Made by a program: the position numbers and the translations under genes. This document shows positions 34,833 through 44,509 of a stretch of 64,000 bases of DNA, piece after piece. The DNA is from Algorimicrobium hallyeonense (GTDB taxonomy: Bacteria; Bacteroidota; Bacteroidia; Flavobacteriales; Flavobacteriaceae): assembly GCF_042657385.1 (NCBI RefSeq), contig NZ_JBHSLA010000002.1, positions 124,001-188,000 on the forward strand, read 5' to 3'. How positions within the stretch are numbered: position 1 is the first letter of the stretch; each line of letters begins with the position of its first letter. The notes below the pieces were generated by a model, which searched no databases, was not told the origin of the DNA, and saw only the letters and a program-made list of their open reading frames with translations.

Positions 34833-35207
34833 ATGAAAACATCAGAACCAACAGCAGAAGCAACAGTAGCAACAACAAGTACAAAATCTGAAATAACCGA
34901 AGGTAAATCCATGGCTATTATTGCCTATTTAACGATTATAGGATTAGTAATTGCTTTTGTAATGAATAATGACAAGAAGAACAAATTTGCCAAGTACCAT
35001 ATTACGCAATCATTAGGGTTAGCCCTAACAGGTTTAGCAATAGGTGTTATTGGTATGATACCTATTTTAGGTTGGTTAATTAGTGTAATTGGTTTTTTTG
35101 TAATTATTTTTATGTGGATTTCGGGTTTGATGAATGCCATTAACGAGAAACAAAAACCGCTTCCTATTTTAGGAAATAAATACGAAGAATGGTTTAAAAA
35201 CTTATAA
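34833..35207 (+). CDS. DUF4870/Tic20-like small membrane protein
   Basis: 124 residues. A Thr/Ser/Glu-rich N-terminal tail of about 25 residues, then helices around 27-43 and two between 62 and 100 (LALTGLAIGVIGMIPILGW, ISVIGFFVIIFMWISG). KFAKYHITQSLGL is the DUF4870 signature loop. Function not established; family members are inner-membrane proteins of unknown role. Single gene between two terminators. Confidence 0.82.
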   Translation: MKTSEPTAEATVATTSTKSEITEGKSMAIIAYLTIIGLVIAFVMNNDKKNKFAKYHITQSLGLALTGLAIGVIGMIPILGWLISVIGFFVIIFMWISGLMNAINEKQKPLPILGNKYEEWFKNL

Positions 35208-35295
35208 GTCGACTTTTATTTTGAACTAGAATTTCAAAAAATTCATTTAAAACGACACTCAAAACAAAATTATTAAAATAGTTTTAATTGGTTTT

Positions 35296-35343
35296 AAAAA
35301 GGAGAAGATGCTTACATTAAACGAAGCGTTGCTCTCCTTTTTT
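35296..35343 (+). terminator. terminator after the DUF4870 gene
   Basis: AAAAAGGAGA pairs with TCTCCTTTTTT across a loop that contains the small hairpin AACG-AAG-CGTT. T-run follows. Confidence 0.75.
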
Positions 35344-35485
35344 GCTTTTAATGGTGTCGTGGATTATGTTAAAAGCGTAACAGCCAATTTATAAATTCAC
35401 ATAAATAAATCAATTTAAAATAAATATATCAGCTTTCAATAAGCAATCAAAAACATTTAGTACTTTAATAGTTAATTTAATCAAA

Positions 35486-38400
35486 ATGAGTTGTTTAAAA
35501 TGGCTTCTGTTTTTTATCGGAACTTGTGCTGTTTATTCTCAAACAAACAAGCAAGTGGCATTTCGGGAATTGACTGTGGAGCAAGGTTTATCTCAAAATA
35601 GTGTTGTTAGCATTGCGCAAGATAGCATTGGCTTTATGTGGTTCGCTACGCAAGATGGGCTAAATAAATATAATGGTCGCGAATTTTCCTATTACAAAAT
35701 TCAGTTTGAAGACGTTACGAGATCCACCTTTAGTAAACTAGGAAAATTATATGTGGATAAATCAGGTATATTATGGGCTATTGCTAATTCGGGAAAATTA
35801 CAGTTTTTTAATAAGGATCTAGACAGTTTTCAATCCGTGATAACGAATTATGCGGTTAGTACCGTTTTTCAAGATGACCAGCAAAACTTCTATATGGGAA
35901 CGTTTGATAACGGACTATATAAGGTCAATTCTCAATCTGCAGATACCATCCAGTTTTTAAAACCAGAACACGCCTATCATACTATTTACGATTTTATAAA
36001 AGGCGATAAGGAGAGCCTATTGGCGGCTACAAAAGGAGGTGTTTTTAAAATTAAGAATACGGGGTATGAATATATAGAAATTGAGTCGTTAGCCAATTTT
36101 AGTGCTTTAGCAAAATCGGATAATAACACCATGTATTTAGGTAGTTTTGGCAAAGGGTTATTTGTAAAATCGGAAAACGAAAATCAGTTTGCGCCTTTTA
36201 AAAATAAGCCATCTTTTTCGCTTCCAAATAATTTAATAATACAAGATTTACTAGTTGATAAACGCAATAGATTATGGATAGCCACCTATGGACAAGGTGC
36301 ATTTCTAGTAGATTTTAAAAATCAATATATTCAAAATTTCAAAGAAAATAAGAATGATCCATATGCACTTTATTATAATGATGTTATATCCTTATATGAA
36401 GATAATACAGGAACCATCTGGCTTGGAACCGATGGTGCAGGCTTAAGTTATTATGATGAGTTTTTAATAAAGTTTAATGTGTTAACAAACGATCAAGTTC
36501 CACAAAATGTCCATGTAGATGTTATTCGTGCCATAACTGTGGATGATAAAAATAATATGTGGTTGGGTACATCAGGAAAAGGTTTAACGGTTGTAAATAC
36601 AAAAAATCAAACTTTTCAAACCTATACAGCTGCCAACTCTAACCTTTTAGGAGATAGGATAATGAGTCTATATTATGATAAAGGAAACCTTTGGATTGGC
36701 CATCAAACGTATGGATTACAAAAAATGGATGCTAGTGGGAAAATCACATCCTTTCAAGAAACGGAACATTTTACTATTTGGAAAATCCTTAAAGATAGAT
36801 CTAACAATTTGTGGTTGGGTACACGAGATCATGGATTCGTTCAATTTAATGAGAAACACGGCATAACAAAACAGATTAATGCAGAAAACACCATTTTGGA
36901 AACTAATAATATTCGCACCATGGTATTGGGTGAACCAGGTATTTTTTGGATTGGAACGGAAACGGATGGGCTTTATAAGTTTTATAAAAACACAGATAGT
37001 TTAGTGAAAGTTGATAAAATAAGCGATAAAATAAAATCTTTATTCTATCACGATTCTATTCTCTGGGTTGGAACCAATGGTAATGGTTTAAAATCGTTCA
37101 ACACAAAACGAAACACATTTAATACATATTCCACAAACAATGGCTTATTAAACGATGTTATTTATGGAATTCTGCCTGGAAATAATGATTTCCTTTGGTT
37201 GAGTTCCAATAAAGGCATTACTAAATTAAAAATGGAAGGTGGTGAGATTTCAGAGATAGAAAACTATGATAATTATGATGGTCTTCAAGCTTATGAATTT
37301 AATACAGGTGCTTCCTACAGACATTCCAATGGTATATTATATTTTGGTGGTTTAGAAGGTTTAAATTGGTTTAATCCCAACCAGCTTGAATTGAATCCTA
37401 TAAAGCCAAAAACAATTATTACAAATTTGGAAGTTTTCAATAAACCTGTTGCTTTAATTGATAATCAGGAATTTAAACATGACAAAAACACCTTGACGTT
37501 TACATTTTCCGCATTACATTATTCCCAGCCTGAACGAAATCAATACAAATACCAATTAATTAATAATGATGCCAATTGGATAAATTCTGGAAACAGTAAT
37601 GTGGCGCATTACACCAACCTACCACCAAACGTATATCAATTTCAAGTTATTTCTAGTAATTATGATGGCGTTTGGAATACCACGCCCGCAACATATATAT
37701 TCACCATTTTAGATCCTTGGTACGCTACAAATTTGGCAAAAACCATGTATGTGTTTTTAATAATAATCTTGTTGTATATTTTATACTTGTACTTAAAATG
37801 GCGTTGGAATGTAAAAAATCAATTGCGTTTAGAGCAAGTTGAAACAATACGGTTAAAGAAATTAGATGAATTTAAAACCAAGCTTTATACTAATATATCT
37901 CACGAATTTAGAACACCATTAACCTTAATTTCTGGTCCTATAGATAATCAATTAGCCAAACCAGAACTGTCCAAAACTGATAAGAAAGAACTGACCTTGG
38001 TTAAGCAAAACGCCACCCGGTTGCTTAATTTGGTAAACCAGATGCTAGACCTTTCTATGATAGATTCTGGACAAATAAAGCTGAAAGTATCACAAGGAAA
38101 TTTAACCATTTTATTAAAGCAAATTATAAGCGCATTTCAATATAAGGCTAACAAAAAAAGTATTGAAATTAACTACCAAATTCATCATTTAAAAGCCGTT
38201 TGGTTTGATAAGGATATAATTGAAAAAATAACATCTAACTTACTTTCCAATGCTATAAAATATGCACCAAAGCACAGTGATATAATTTTTCAAGCTAGCA
38301 ATCAAGAAGGTGTTTTGGTATTATCCATTATAAATACTAGTAATCACGTTGGAAAAGAGGATTTAAACAAACTATTCCAACGTTTTTATCAAAATAATGA

Positions 38401-39373
38401 ATTATCAGATGGTGTTGGTGTTGGCTTGGCTTTGGTTCGAGATTTGGTCACGCTATCTAAGGGCAGTATTATAGCCAACAATTTGGAATCGGACCGCATT
38501 CAATTTACCGTTTCCCTACCTTTAAATAAAGATGCGTTTACTAAAGATGAAAGGCAAGTTAGCCATGAACCTGAAAATTTCAATTCAGATTTAAAATCAT
38601 CTATTGCTGAATTTAAAACCGATAAACCATCCTTGCTCATTGTGGAAGACGAACTAGACATTCGCTCATTTATCGTTTCTGTGTTTGCAAATAACTATCA
38701 AATTATAGAAGCCTCCAATGGTAAGATAGGTATAGAAAAAGCTCGAAAACACCTTCCAGATTTAATTATCAGTGATATTATGATGCCTGAACAGGACGGA
38801 ATAACGTTATGCCACGATATTAAAAGAAATGCGCTTACAAGTCATATTCCTGTAATTCTACTTACGGCCAAAGTTGGAGATGCTAATGAAATTGAAGGTA
38901 TAAAAACAGGAGCAGATGCCTATGTTACAAAACCATTTAGTAGCGAAAAATTAAAAATCCGAGTAGAAAAACTGATAGAAAGCCGCTTTAAACTTCAAAA
39001 ACACTTCAGTAATACCTTAACAATAAATCCGGAATTAGCAATTACTTCCACCGAAACCGAATTTTTAAAAAGGCTTCAAACCACATTAGACCAACATATA
39101 ACAAACCCCGATTTTAATAGCGAAGGGTTGAGCAAACAGATACAAATTAGTCGCACCCAACTTCACCGAAAACTGAAAGCCATAACAGGAATGACCACTA
39201 GTGAGTTTTTACGATCTCAACGCTTAAAACTATCATTAGAGCTGTTAAAAACTTCCGATGCTACCATGGCAGAAATTGCCTATCAAGTTGGATTTAATTC
39301 CCCTTCCTATTTCACCAAATGCTTTAAAGACGTTTATGGTTGTACACCAAACGAGTACCTTTTAAACATCTAG
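35486..39373 (+). CDS. hybrid two-component system sensor-regulator (HTCS)
   Basis: 1295 residues, all of a two-component pathway in one chain. Signal peptide (to about 20), periplasmic Reg_prop β-propellers (about 25-640, repeated GLSQNSVVSIAQDSIGFMW-type and LWIGT motifs), Y_Y_Y domain (about 680-745), one membrane helix (about 753-775), HisKA with His806 (SHEFRTPLTLIS), HATPase (N-box NLLSNAIKYAP near 920, GVGVGLALV near 977), receiver with Asp1097 (ISDIMMPEQDG) and a C-terminal AraC DNA-binding domain (about 1195-1293). HTCS proteins usually sense oligosaccharide and control polysaccharide loci; no SusC/SusD pair or glycoside hydrolase is nearby. Likely targets are the exported proteins downstream (inference). 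Confidence 0.95.
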   Translation: MSCLKWLLFFIGTCAVYSQTNKQVAFRELTVEQGLSQNSVVSIAQDSIGFMWFATQDGLNKYNGREFSYYKIQFEDVTRSTFSKLGKLYVDKSGILWAIANSGKLQFFNKDLDSFQSVITNYAVSTVFQDDQQNFYMGTFDNGLYKVNSQSADTIQFLKPEHAYHTIYDFIKGDKESLLAATKGGVFKIKNTGYEYIEIESLANFSALAKSDNNTMYLGSFGKGLFVKSENENQFAPFKNKPSFSLPNNLIIQDLLVDKRNRLWIATYGQGAFLVDFKNQYIQNFKENKNDPYALYYNDVISLYEDNTGTIWLGTDGAGLSYYDEFLIKFNVLTNDQVPQNVHVDVIRAITVDDKNNMWLGTSGKGLTVVNTKNQTFQTYTAANSNLLGDRIMSLYYDKGNLWIGHQTYGLQKMDASGKITSFQETEHFTIWKILKDRSNNLWLGTRDHGFVQFNEKHGITKQINAENTILETNNIRTMVLGEPGIFWIGTETDGLYKFYKNTDSLVKVDKISDKIKSLFYHDSILWVGTNGNGLKSFNTKRNTFNTYSTNNGLLNDVIYGILPGNNDFLWLSSNKGITKLKMEGGEISEIENYDNYDGLQAYEFNTGASYRHSNGILYFGGLEGLNWFNPNQLELNPIKPKTIITNLEVFNKPVALIDNQEFKHDKNTLTFTFSALHYSQPERNQYKYQLINNDANWINSGNSNVAHYTNLPPNVYQFQVISSNYDGVWNTTPATYIFTILDPWYATNLAKTMYVFLIIILLYILYLYLKWRWNVKNQLRLEQVETIRLKKLDEFKTKLYTNISHEFRTPLTLISGPIDNQLAKPELSKTDKKELTLVKQNATRLLNLVNQMLDLSMIDSGQIKLKVSQGNLTILLKQIISAFQYKANKKSIEINYQIHHLKAVWFDKDIIEKITSNLLSNAIKYAPKHSDIIFQASNQEGVLVLSIINTSNHVGKEDLNKLFQRFYQNNELSDGVGVGLALVRDLVTLSKGSIIANNLESDRIQFTVSLPLNKDAFTKDERQVSHEPENFNSDLKSSIAEFKTDKPSLLIVEDELDIRSFIVSVFANNYQIIEASNGKIGIEKARKHLPDLIISDIMMPEQDGITLCHDIKRNALTSHIPVILLTAKVGDANEIEGIKTGADAYVTKPFSSEKLKIRVEKLIESRFKLQKHFSNTLTINPELAITSTETEFLKRLQTTLDQHITNPDFNSEGLSKQIQISRTQLHRKLKAITGMTTSEFLRSQRLKLSLELLKTSDATMAEIAYQVGFNSPSYFTKCFKDVYGCTPNEYLLNI

Positions 39374-39412
39374 AAAAACGCATTAAATAGCCATTTGGCA
39401 CATATTTTATAT

Positions 39413-39440
39413 CCTTTGAAACATATCTGATATTCAAAGG
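39413..39440. repeat. inverted repeat between HTCS gene and small ORF
   Basis: CCTTTGAA and TTCAAAGG form an 8-bp perfect dyad with a 12-nt spacer. There is no T-run, so it is more likely an operator or mRNA structure than a terminator. It may be a binding site for the AraC domain of the preceding regulator. Confidence 0.4.
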
Positions 39441-39484
39441 CAAAACTTCCTTATACTTTTATCACATATTTAAAAAGTGAATAA

Positions 39485-39619
39485 ATGAAAAGCTATGCCA
39501 ATAGCCCTAAAAAGAGTGAGAAGATTTATTTAAGTATCGATCATTTAAAAGATGGGCACTATGAGCTTGAAATATTATTGAAGAATAAAGTGGTAATGTC
39601 TATTGTAATAATAAAATAG
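39485..39619 (+). CDS. 44-residue protein resembling the end of a T9SS sorting domain
   Basis: ATG to TAG, 44 codons, too short for usual gene calling. The sequence KIYLSIDHLKDGHYELEIL followed by LKNKVVMSIVIIK has the strand-turn-strand pattern (I-x-L-x-x-G-x-Y-x-L-x-I ... basic end) of the last ~35 residues of type A C-terminal domains, but there is no signal peptide. It could be a real intracellular β-miniprotein conserved after HTCS genes, or a leftover of a lost secreted protein. Codon use is normal for the region. Confidence 0.45.
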   Translation: MKSYANSPKKSEKIYLSIDHLKDGHYELEILLKNKVVMSIVIIK

Positions 39620-39735
39620 CCTCTACACTCAATAAAGGATGTTAACCTTTTAAAGCGAATAACATTAAGCATAAAGTCTGAATAAGCCGAAAAAGGACTT
39701 AAAACCGAAGTAGGTAACTATTAAAAACAAAAATT

Positions 39736-40905
39736 ATGAAAACCAAATTATTATTATTAAGCGCGATTAGCGCACTTATGTTTGTTTCTTCTTGTAGCAG
39801 TGATGATGATACTATAACACCATCAATACCTGAACTAGAAGCTTTAGAGCTTAGTAACTGCTCATCTGGTATAGCTGAGGGCGAAACACTTATCCTAGAA
39901 AACAGAAATAATGGAGTAGATTATATTATTAATTGCACCTATCCTGTAAATGGTGATTTGATTATAGACCCAGGCGTTACAATTCAATTTGGTACTGATG
40001 CTACAATTAGAGTTTATAATTCAGGATCTATACAAGCATTGGGAACAGCTCAAAACAAAGTTGTATTTACTGGTGAAGATAAAGTACCTGGTTCATGGAA
40101 AGGTCTTTATATAATTAGTAGTGACGTTAAAAATAAAATTGAATATGCAACAATTGAATATGCAGGAGCCGTTGGCGATGATGGTGCTATATTATTATGG
40201 TCTGACACGCATTTAAAAATGAACAACACAAACATAACCAATAGCCAAACTTATGGACTTCATGCAAACACTAACAATAACGAATTAATATTAGAAAATA
40301 ATACAATTACGGCTTGTAAGGCACCAATGTATTTAGATGCTAGTTATGTTTCAGCCATTTCTAACGGAAGCTATACTGGCAATAATACAGATGCTATAAT
40401 TGTAGATAGAGGTTTTATAGACGAAGATCATACTTGGACTAAATTGAATGTACCATATCATTTTCCAAATGGAGTAGATGTAGTTGCTGGAGGAAATTTG
40501 ACCGTAATGCCAGGGGTTATCATGAAATTTGGTCAAGACTCAAGACTGTTTATAAACGAAGGCGCTAGTGGACCTAAACCTAGTATCATAGCTGTTGGTA
40601 CAGCTGCAGAACCTATTGTGTTTACATCCATAGATAATGTTATGAGTGCATGGAGAGGTATTTATTTTGACTCACCTAATGCATTAAACGAAATTGGTTT
40701 TGCAACTATAGAAAATGCAAGTAATCCTGATCAAGAGGGAGCAATTGAAACATGGTATGGCACTGTTTTAAATGTACATGATGTAACTTTTAAAGATATT
40801 CAAAATTGTGCTATTCATCAATATAAATTCCCGGCTGATCCTGATACATTAACAAGGTCTAATTTAACATACATAAATGTAGCTAATGCATTTTGTCAAA
40901 ACTAA
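39736..40905 (+). CDS. putative surface lipoprotein with right-handed β-helix repeats
   Basis: 389 residues. Lipid Cys20 followed by SSDDD (surface-export type). The body has repeating short β-rungs with regular Asn/Gly/Ile spacing (VTIQFGTDATIRVYNSGSIQALGT, and again GVIMKFGQDSRLFINEG, plus YATIEYAG, FATIENAS), typical of parallel β-helix proteins of the right-handed pectate-lyase-like fold. No catalytic motif is evident; adhesion or glycan binding is possible. Two homologous halves (about 60-200 and 240-389) suggest internal duplication. It lies downstream of the HTCS gene and may be its target. Confidence 0.78.
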   Translation: MKTKLLLLSAISALMFVSSCSSDDDTITPSIPELEALELSNCSSGIAEGETLILENRNNGVDYIINCTYPVNGDLIIDPGVTIQFGTDATIRVYNSGSIQALGTAQNKVVFTGEDKVPGSWKGLYIISSDVKNKIEYATIEYAGAVGDDGAILLWSDTHLKMNNTNITNSQTYGLHANTNNNELILENNTITACKAPMYLDASYVSAISNGSYTGNNTDAIIVDRGFIDEDHTWTKLNVPYHFPNGVDVVAGGNLTVMPGVIMKFGQDSRLFINEGASGPKPSIIAVGTAAEPIVFTSIDNVMSAWRGIYFDSPNALNEIGFATIENASNPDQEGAIETWYGTVLNVHDVTFKDIQNCAIHQYKFPADPDTLTRSNLTYINVANAFCQN

Positions 40906-40939
40906 TCAGCTAAATTATTTTTATTAGTCTTTCCTTTTT

Positions 40940-40968
40940 TCATTAACCCTCAGAATGAAGGTTAATGA
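40940..40968 (+). terminator. hairpin after the β-helix lipoprotein gene
   Basis: TCATTAACC / GGTTAATGA, 9-bp stem, 11-nt loop. The T-run comes only after several bases, so termination is likely but not certain. Confidence 0.45.
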
Positions 40969-41011
40969 TAAAGTGTTTTTGATTAGAATGTTGTAGTGAT
41001 TCCTCGGGAAG

Positions 41012-41367
41012 ATGAAACTTGAGTATTGTGCAAATTTTATCTATTTACCGCCTTCTGTTTTTTTGAGGTATTTAAAACCGAGGGGAAGCTACTATTAGCG
41101 AAAAAACATGGATTAAGCGTAATGATATTAAAACCTGTTAGTAATAGTCGTGCTGGCAACATTAGATATTTTGGATTTTATATGGATAGAGCAATAACAT
41201 TTAAATATGATTGTATTAAAATATCTTCTAGAACAGACGATGTTTATGCAAATGTTATTACGAACATCCATTTTGAAAAAGGATGGAACTTTATTGAAGA
41301 AAACCTTATAAGGATTAAAACTAATAGGCCAGGTGATTCGCTTGCCACACAATTAAATGAAATCTAA
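41012..41367 (+). pseudogene. possible decayed gene in a long intergenic gap
   Basis: The region between 40906 and 41536 has no intact gene I trust. One frame gives MKLEYCANFIYLPPSVFLRYLK before a stop at 41096-41098; a second frame then stays open to 41367 with plausible protein (NIRYFGFYMDRAITFKYD, HFEKGWNFIEENLI) but only a TTG start and no signal peptide. Two protein-like pieces in different frames fit a frameshifted remnant. It could also be a real ~90-residue protein beginning near 41100. I do not recognise the family. Confidence 0.35.
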
Positions 41368-41536
41368 CATATATTCGATTAAATCTTAAACATTGGAACA
41401 ACCTTTAGCTTTTAATAGACTTTGAAACAAAAGTAATAAACAAAGATTGGAGTCCATTTTACGTTTGATTTAAATAATTAATTATTAGAATGTTAACCTC
41501 TCATAATTTATACCATTAATGAATAAACACAATCTT

Positions 41537-42511
41537 ATGAAAACAAAATTATCATTATTAGTAATCATGTTTACGACCATCATGACCTTTGCACAAAATG
41601 GTATCAATTACAAAGCTGTTATAAAAGACAACCTTGGTAATATAGTAGCTAACGATTTGATAGCTATTCAATTCACGATTATGGACGGCGCAACTACTGT
41701 GTATCAAGAAACCCAAACACCAACTACAGATGACAATGGAATTATTATCGTAAACATTGGTGAAGGTACTCCCATTTCTACGGCATTTTCAACAGTTGAT
41801 TGGAGTAGTAGTAATCACTTCCTGAATGTACAATTAAACACAGGAGGAGGTTTGATAGATATGGGCACGACGGCTTTTAAACCTGTGCCTTACGCATTGA
41901 TGGCAAAAAATGTGGAGAACACTATCTGGACTAAAAATAATTCTCGAATTTCTTACAGTACAGGTGATGTTGGTATTGGGATAAATAACCCAATTAATCC
42001 ACTTTCTGTTCTTCAATCAACAGGTTTAGTTAATACGGTTCGTATTGAAAGTTTAGATCATCCTGCGGGTAAAGATCTTTTAGAGCTAATTGTTCCATCA
42101 GGTTCTACATCAGATTCTCAATTTATAGAAATGCAAAATGGCTTTGACATTGTTGCAGCAATTAATAGTGATGGCTCAGCACAATTTAAATCGGTTCAGT
42201 TTGAAGATAATACGGTACAGACCACTGCTGCTGTTGGTCCTCTTGCCTATGGTTTTGTGCAATCTAGCGGAAACGTAAGTTCTGGTTCAGGGAATTTTAG
42301 TGCTACTTGGAATACCGTAGATAATAGATATGAAATTACTATTACAGGAGAGAATTATTTCTGGACACTTTTTACTACAAATGTTACTAGTAGTTCAAGC
42401 ACTGTTTACCGTGAACGTGTAAGTAGTGCTAGTGGCAAATTACTAATTTACCTTTATAATTCAGCAGGAGCATTAATCCAAGGTAATTTTCAGTTTATCA
42501 CTTATAAATAA
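41537..42511 (+). CDS. exported protein with Bacteroidota NYKAVIKD module and variable C-terminus
   Basis: 324 residues from the ATG at 41537, which begins the signal peptide (MKTKLSLLVIMFTTIMTFAQ); the in-frame ATG at 41519 adds six polar residues. The N-terminal ~120-residue module (GINYKAVIKDNLGNIVANDL, TTDDNGIIIVNIGEG, FKPVPYALMAKNV) is the common Bacteroidota surface module often written NYQAVARD. A VGIG tail-fibre-like strand follows, then a unique β-rich end. No T9SS C-terminal domain is visible. First gene of a cluster of four secreted proteins; the fourth is a paralogue with the same N-terminal module. Confidence 0.82.
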   Translation: MKTKLSLLVIMFTTIMTFAQNGINYKAVIKDNLGNIVANDLIAIQFTIMDGATTVYQETQTPTTDDNGIIIVNIGEGTPISTAFSTVDWSSSNHFLNVQLNTGGGLIDMGTTAFKPVPYALMAKNVENTIWTKNNSRISYSTGDVGIGINNPINPLSVLQSTGLVNTVRIESLDHPAGKDLLELIVPSGSTSDSQFIEMQNGFDIVAAINSDGSAQFKSVQFEDNTVQTTAAVGPLAYGFVQSSGNVSSGSGNFSATWNTVDNRYEITITGENYFWTLFTTNVTSSSSTVYRERVSSASGKLLIYLYNSAGALIQGNFQFITYK

Positions 42512-42537
42512 AAATGTTTACAAATACATATAAAATT

Positions 42538-43503
42538 ATGAAAACAAAAATCACATTACTGTTAAGTCTAATTTTGGCTTTTATATGTCAGGGACAAACC
42601 ATAGAGAAATTTAGTATCGATAGTGGAGGCGCAAATGCTACCGCTGGAGGAATAGAAATTCTCTATACCATTGGCGAAGTAAACGTACAAGAATTAAGTG
42701 CCGGAAATATTCAGGTTTCTGAAGGTTTTATTAATGGCACTATGAAAATAAAAATGGACGCAAAGCTTTTCTTGCAAGGACCACTATTAAATCCAGTTTC
42801 AGCTGGGTTAATGAATGATAATTTAAGACAAAATGCCATAATTCCAACAACCAGTCCGTATGCAGATTTAGCAACCTGTAATGCATCGGTATTTTCTGTT
42901 ACAGGAGCTAATGCTATTGTAGATTGGGTTTGGGTGGAACTCCGCGCAGCTAATGATAATACCAAGCGTATTACTGGAAAATCAGCCCTATTACAACGTG
43001 ACGGTGATGTAGTTGGATTAGACGGTGTAACAAGTCTCATTATGAATGCCGCACCTTCTAATTATTATGTGGTGGTTAATCACAGAAATCATTTAGGTGC
43101 TATGAGCGCTGGAACCATTGGACTTAATGCAAATACGGCAAGCGTTGTAGATTTCACTAATAGTGGATTTGCCACTTATGGAACCATGGCGCAAGCTATT
43201 TTAACTTCTGGCAATATGGCACTTTGGGCTGGTGATGTGAATGGAAATAATCAAGTGCGTTATTTAGGGCCAAGTAACGACTCGGCTACCTTAAAAACTA
43301 TTGTGCTCAACGCGCCTGGTAATGCTTCTGGAAGTAATTATTTTCCATATGCAACTTACAATTTAGGCGATATTAACCTAAATGGTGTCGTCCGATATTT
43401 AGGGCCAGGTAATGATAAAGGTATTTTGAAAAATATCATACTAAATCATCCTGCTAATCCTTCGTCCAATTATTTTCCTATTTCACAACAAATACCAAAT
43501 TAA
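42538..43503 (+). CDS. exported protein with two dockerin-like repeats
   Basis: 321 residues from the ATG at 42538 (signal MKTKITLLLSLILAFICQGQ); an upstream ATG at 42514 only adds residues before the signal. N-terminal segment SIDSGGANATAGGIEILYTIGEV ... SEGFI is a common secreted-protein strand motif. The C-terminal part has two similar calcium-loop repeats, WAGDVNGNNQVRYLGPSND and LGDINLNGVVRYLGPGND, 12-residue Asp/Asn loops like type I dockerins. No sorting domain is recognised after them. Dockerin-like pairs bind partner modules or calcium; no cohesin-like gene is seen here. It starts 26 bases after the previous gene, so they are cotranscribed. Confidence 0.78.
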   Translation: MKTKITLLLSLILAFICQGQTIEKFSIDSGGANATAGGIEILYTIGEVNVQELSAGNIQVSEGFINGTMKIKMDAKLFLQGPLLNPVSAGLMNDNLRQNAIIPTTSPYADLATCNASVFSVTGANAIVDWVWVELRAANDNTKRITGKSALLQRDGDVVGLDGVTSLIMNAAPSNYYVVVNHRNHLGAMSAGTIGLNANTASVVDFTNSGFATYGTMAQAILTSGNMALWAGDVNGNNQVRYLGPSNDSATLKTIVLNAPGNASGSNYFPYATYNLGDINLNGVVRYLGPGNDKGILKNIILNHPANPSSNYFPISQQIPN

Positions 43504-43543
43504 AATAAACATCTAAATTTTAACACTTTAAAACTATATTATT

Positions 43544-44332
43544 ATGAAACATGTATACACAGCGGTCATTTTACTTTTTATGACCTTCACATTACAAGCA
43601 CAAAATCATACTTATGAGTTTAGTATCTCATTTGTAGGGATAAACGCGAACACAGGCAACTACCAAATGGCTTTATTGGCAACACCAAGCGAATCCGTAG
43701 TTGATGACAGTACAGACGATATGGGAGCCGGCTTTTATGTGCCAACAGGTATGACTATAGGTAATTTTGTAACTGGTAATTCTAATCTTCCAGCCTCCGA
43801 ATGGGCGTCTATTTCCATGGGACCTGGCGTTAATGGCGATGCCTATTTTTTAGGTCGCGATGAAGCTGGCCAATTTACCGTTATGTTAAATGGTGCAGGG
43901 CCTTTTGAGCTGGTTTTATTTGATGTTATTGCAGATCCTAACCCAACAACAGGCGCTATTCTGTTCGTTGAAAATGGTGATCCAGTTTTTGACACCATTT
44001 TTATTGAAAATTATATCAATATTTGGGCACAAAACTTATACTCACAAAACAATCCAACAGCAAGTTCTGTAAATTTCGCCACCTTAAGTACGGAAGTTGT
44101 TATTGATGATACTTCGTTTTCTGTTTACCCGAATCCAGCATCAGATATTCTATATATTAAAACACCAAATACCATAAATGCTATTGAGTTGTATTCTATT
44201 CTAGGTAAAAAAGTATTTGAAAGCAGCCAAAATACAAACCAAATTGATGTTAGTAATTTTCAATCTGGTATCTATCTTCTGAAAATTCAAACAGAGAAAG
44301 GTCGCGTCACTAAAAAAATAGTGATTAAATAA
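43544..44332 (+). CDS. secreted protein with T9SS type A C-terminal sorting domain
   Basis: 262 residues. Signal peptide ending near TLQAQ; a β-rich body (about 20-175) of unknown family; and a C-terminal domain of about 75 residues with FSVYPNPASDILYIKT, IELYSILGKKVFE, IDVSNFQSGIYLLKI and final KKIVIK, the type A sorting signature. It is exported through the T9SS and anchored or released after cleavage. Forty bases after the dockerin-like gene, same direction, probably the last gene before a terminator. Confidence 0.88.
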   Translation: MKHVYTAVILLFMTFTLQAQNHTYEFSISFVGINANTGNYQMALLATPSESVVDDSTDDMGAGFYVPTGMTIGNFVTGNSNLPASEWASISMGPGVNGDAYFLGRDEAGQFTVMLNGAGPFELVLFDVIADPNPTTGAILFVENGDPVFDTIFIENYINIWAQNLYSQNNPTASSVNFATLSTEVVIDDTSFSVYPNPASDILYIKTPNTINAIELYSILGKKVFESSQNTNQIDVSNFQSGIYLLKIQTEKGRVTKKIVIK

Positions 44333-44358
44333 TATTAAAGAGGCTATTTATTGAAGTG

Positions 44359-44407
44359 AAAAGGGGGAATGACCTTATGTAACATTTTGTGTTGTTTCCC
44401 TTTTTTT
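44359..44407 (+). terminator. terminator after the sorting-domain gene
   Basis: AAAAGGGGGAA pairs with TTCCCTTTTTT with two G-U pairs across a loop, with T-run. Weaker than the others because of the long loop. Confidence 0.55.
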
Positions 44408-44509
44408 AATTTCAAGTATTCACAACCTAGTACAAATAGGTGTTAGTTAGAATTATATTATTAAGGTGTTATAAATCAAAAATTTCTAATCTTTAAAAAT
44501 TGAACAATT

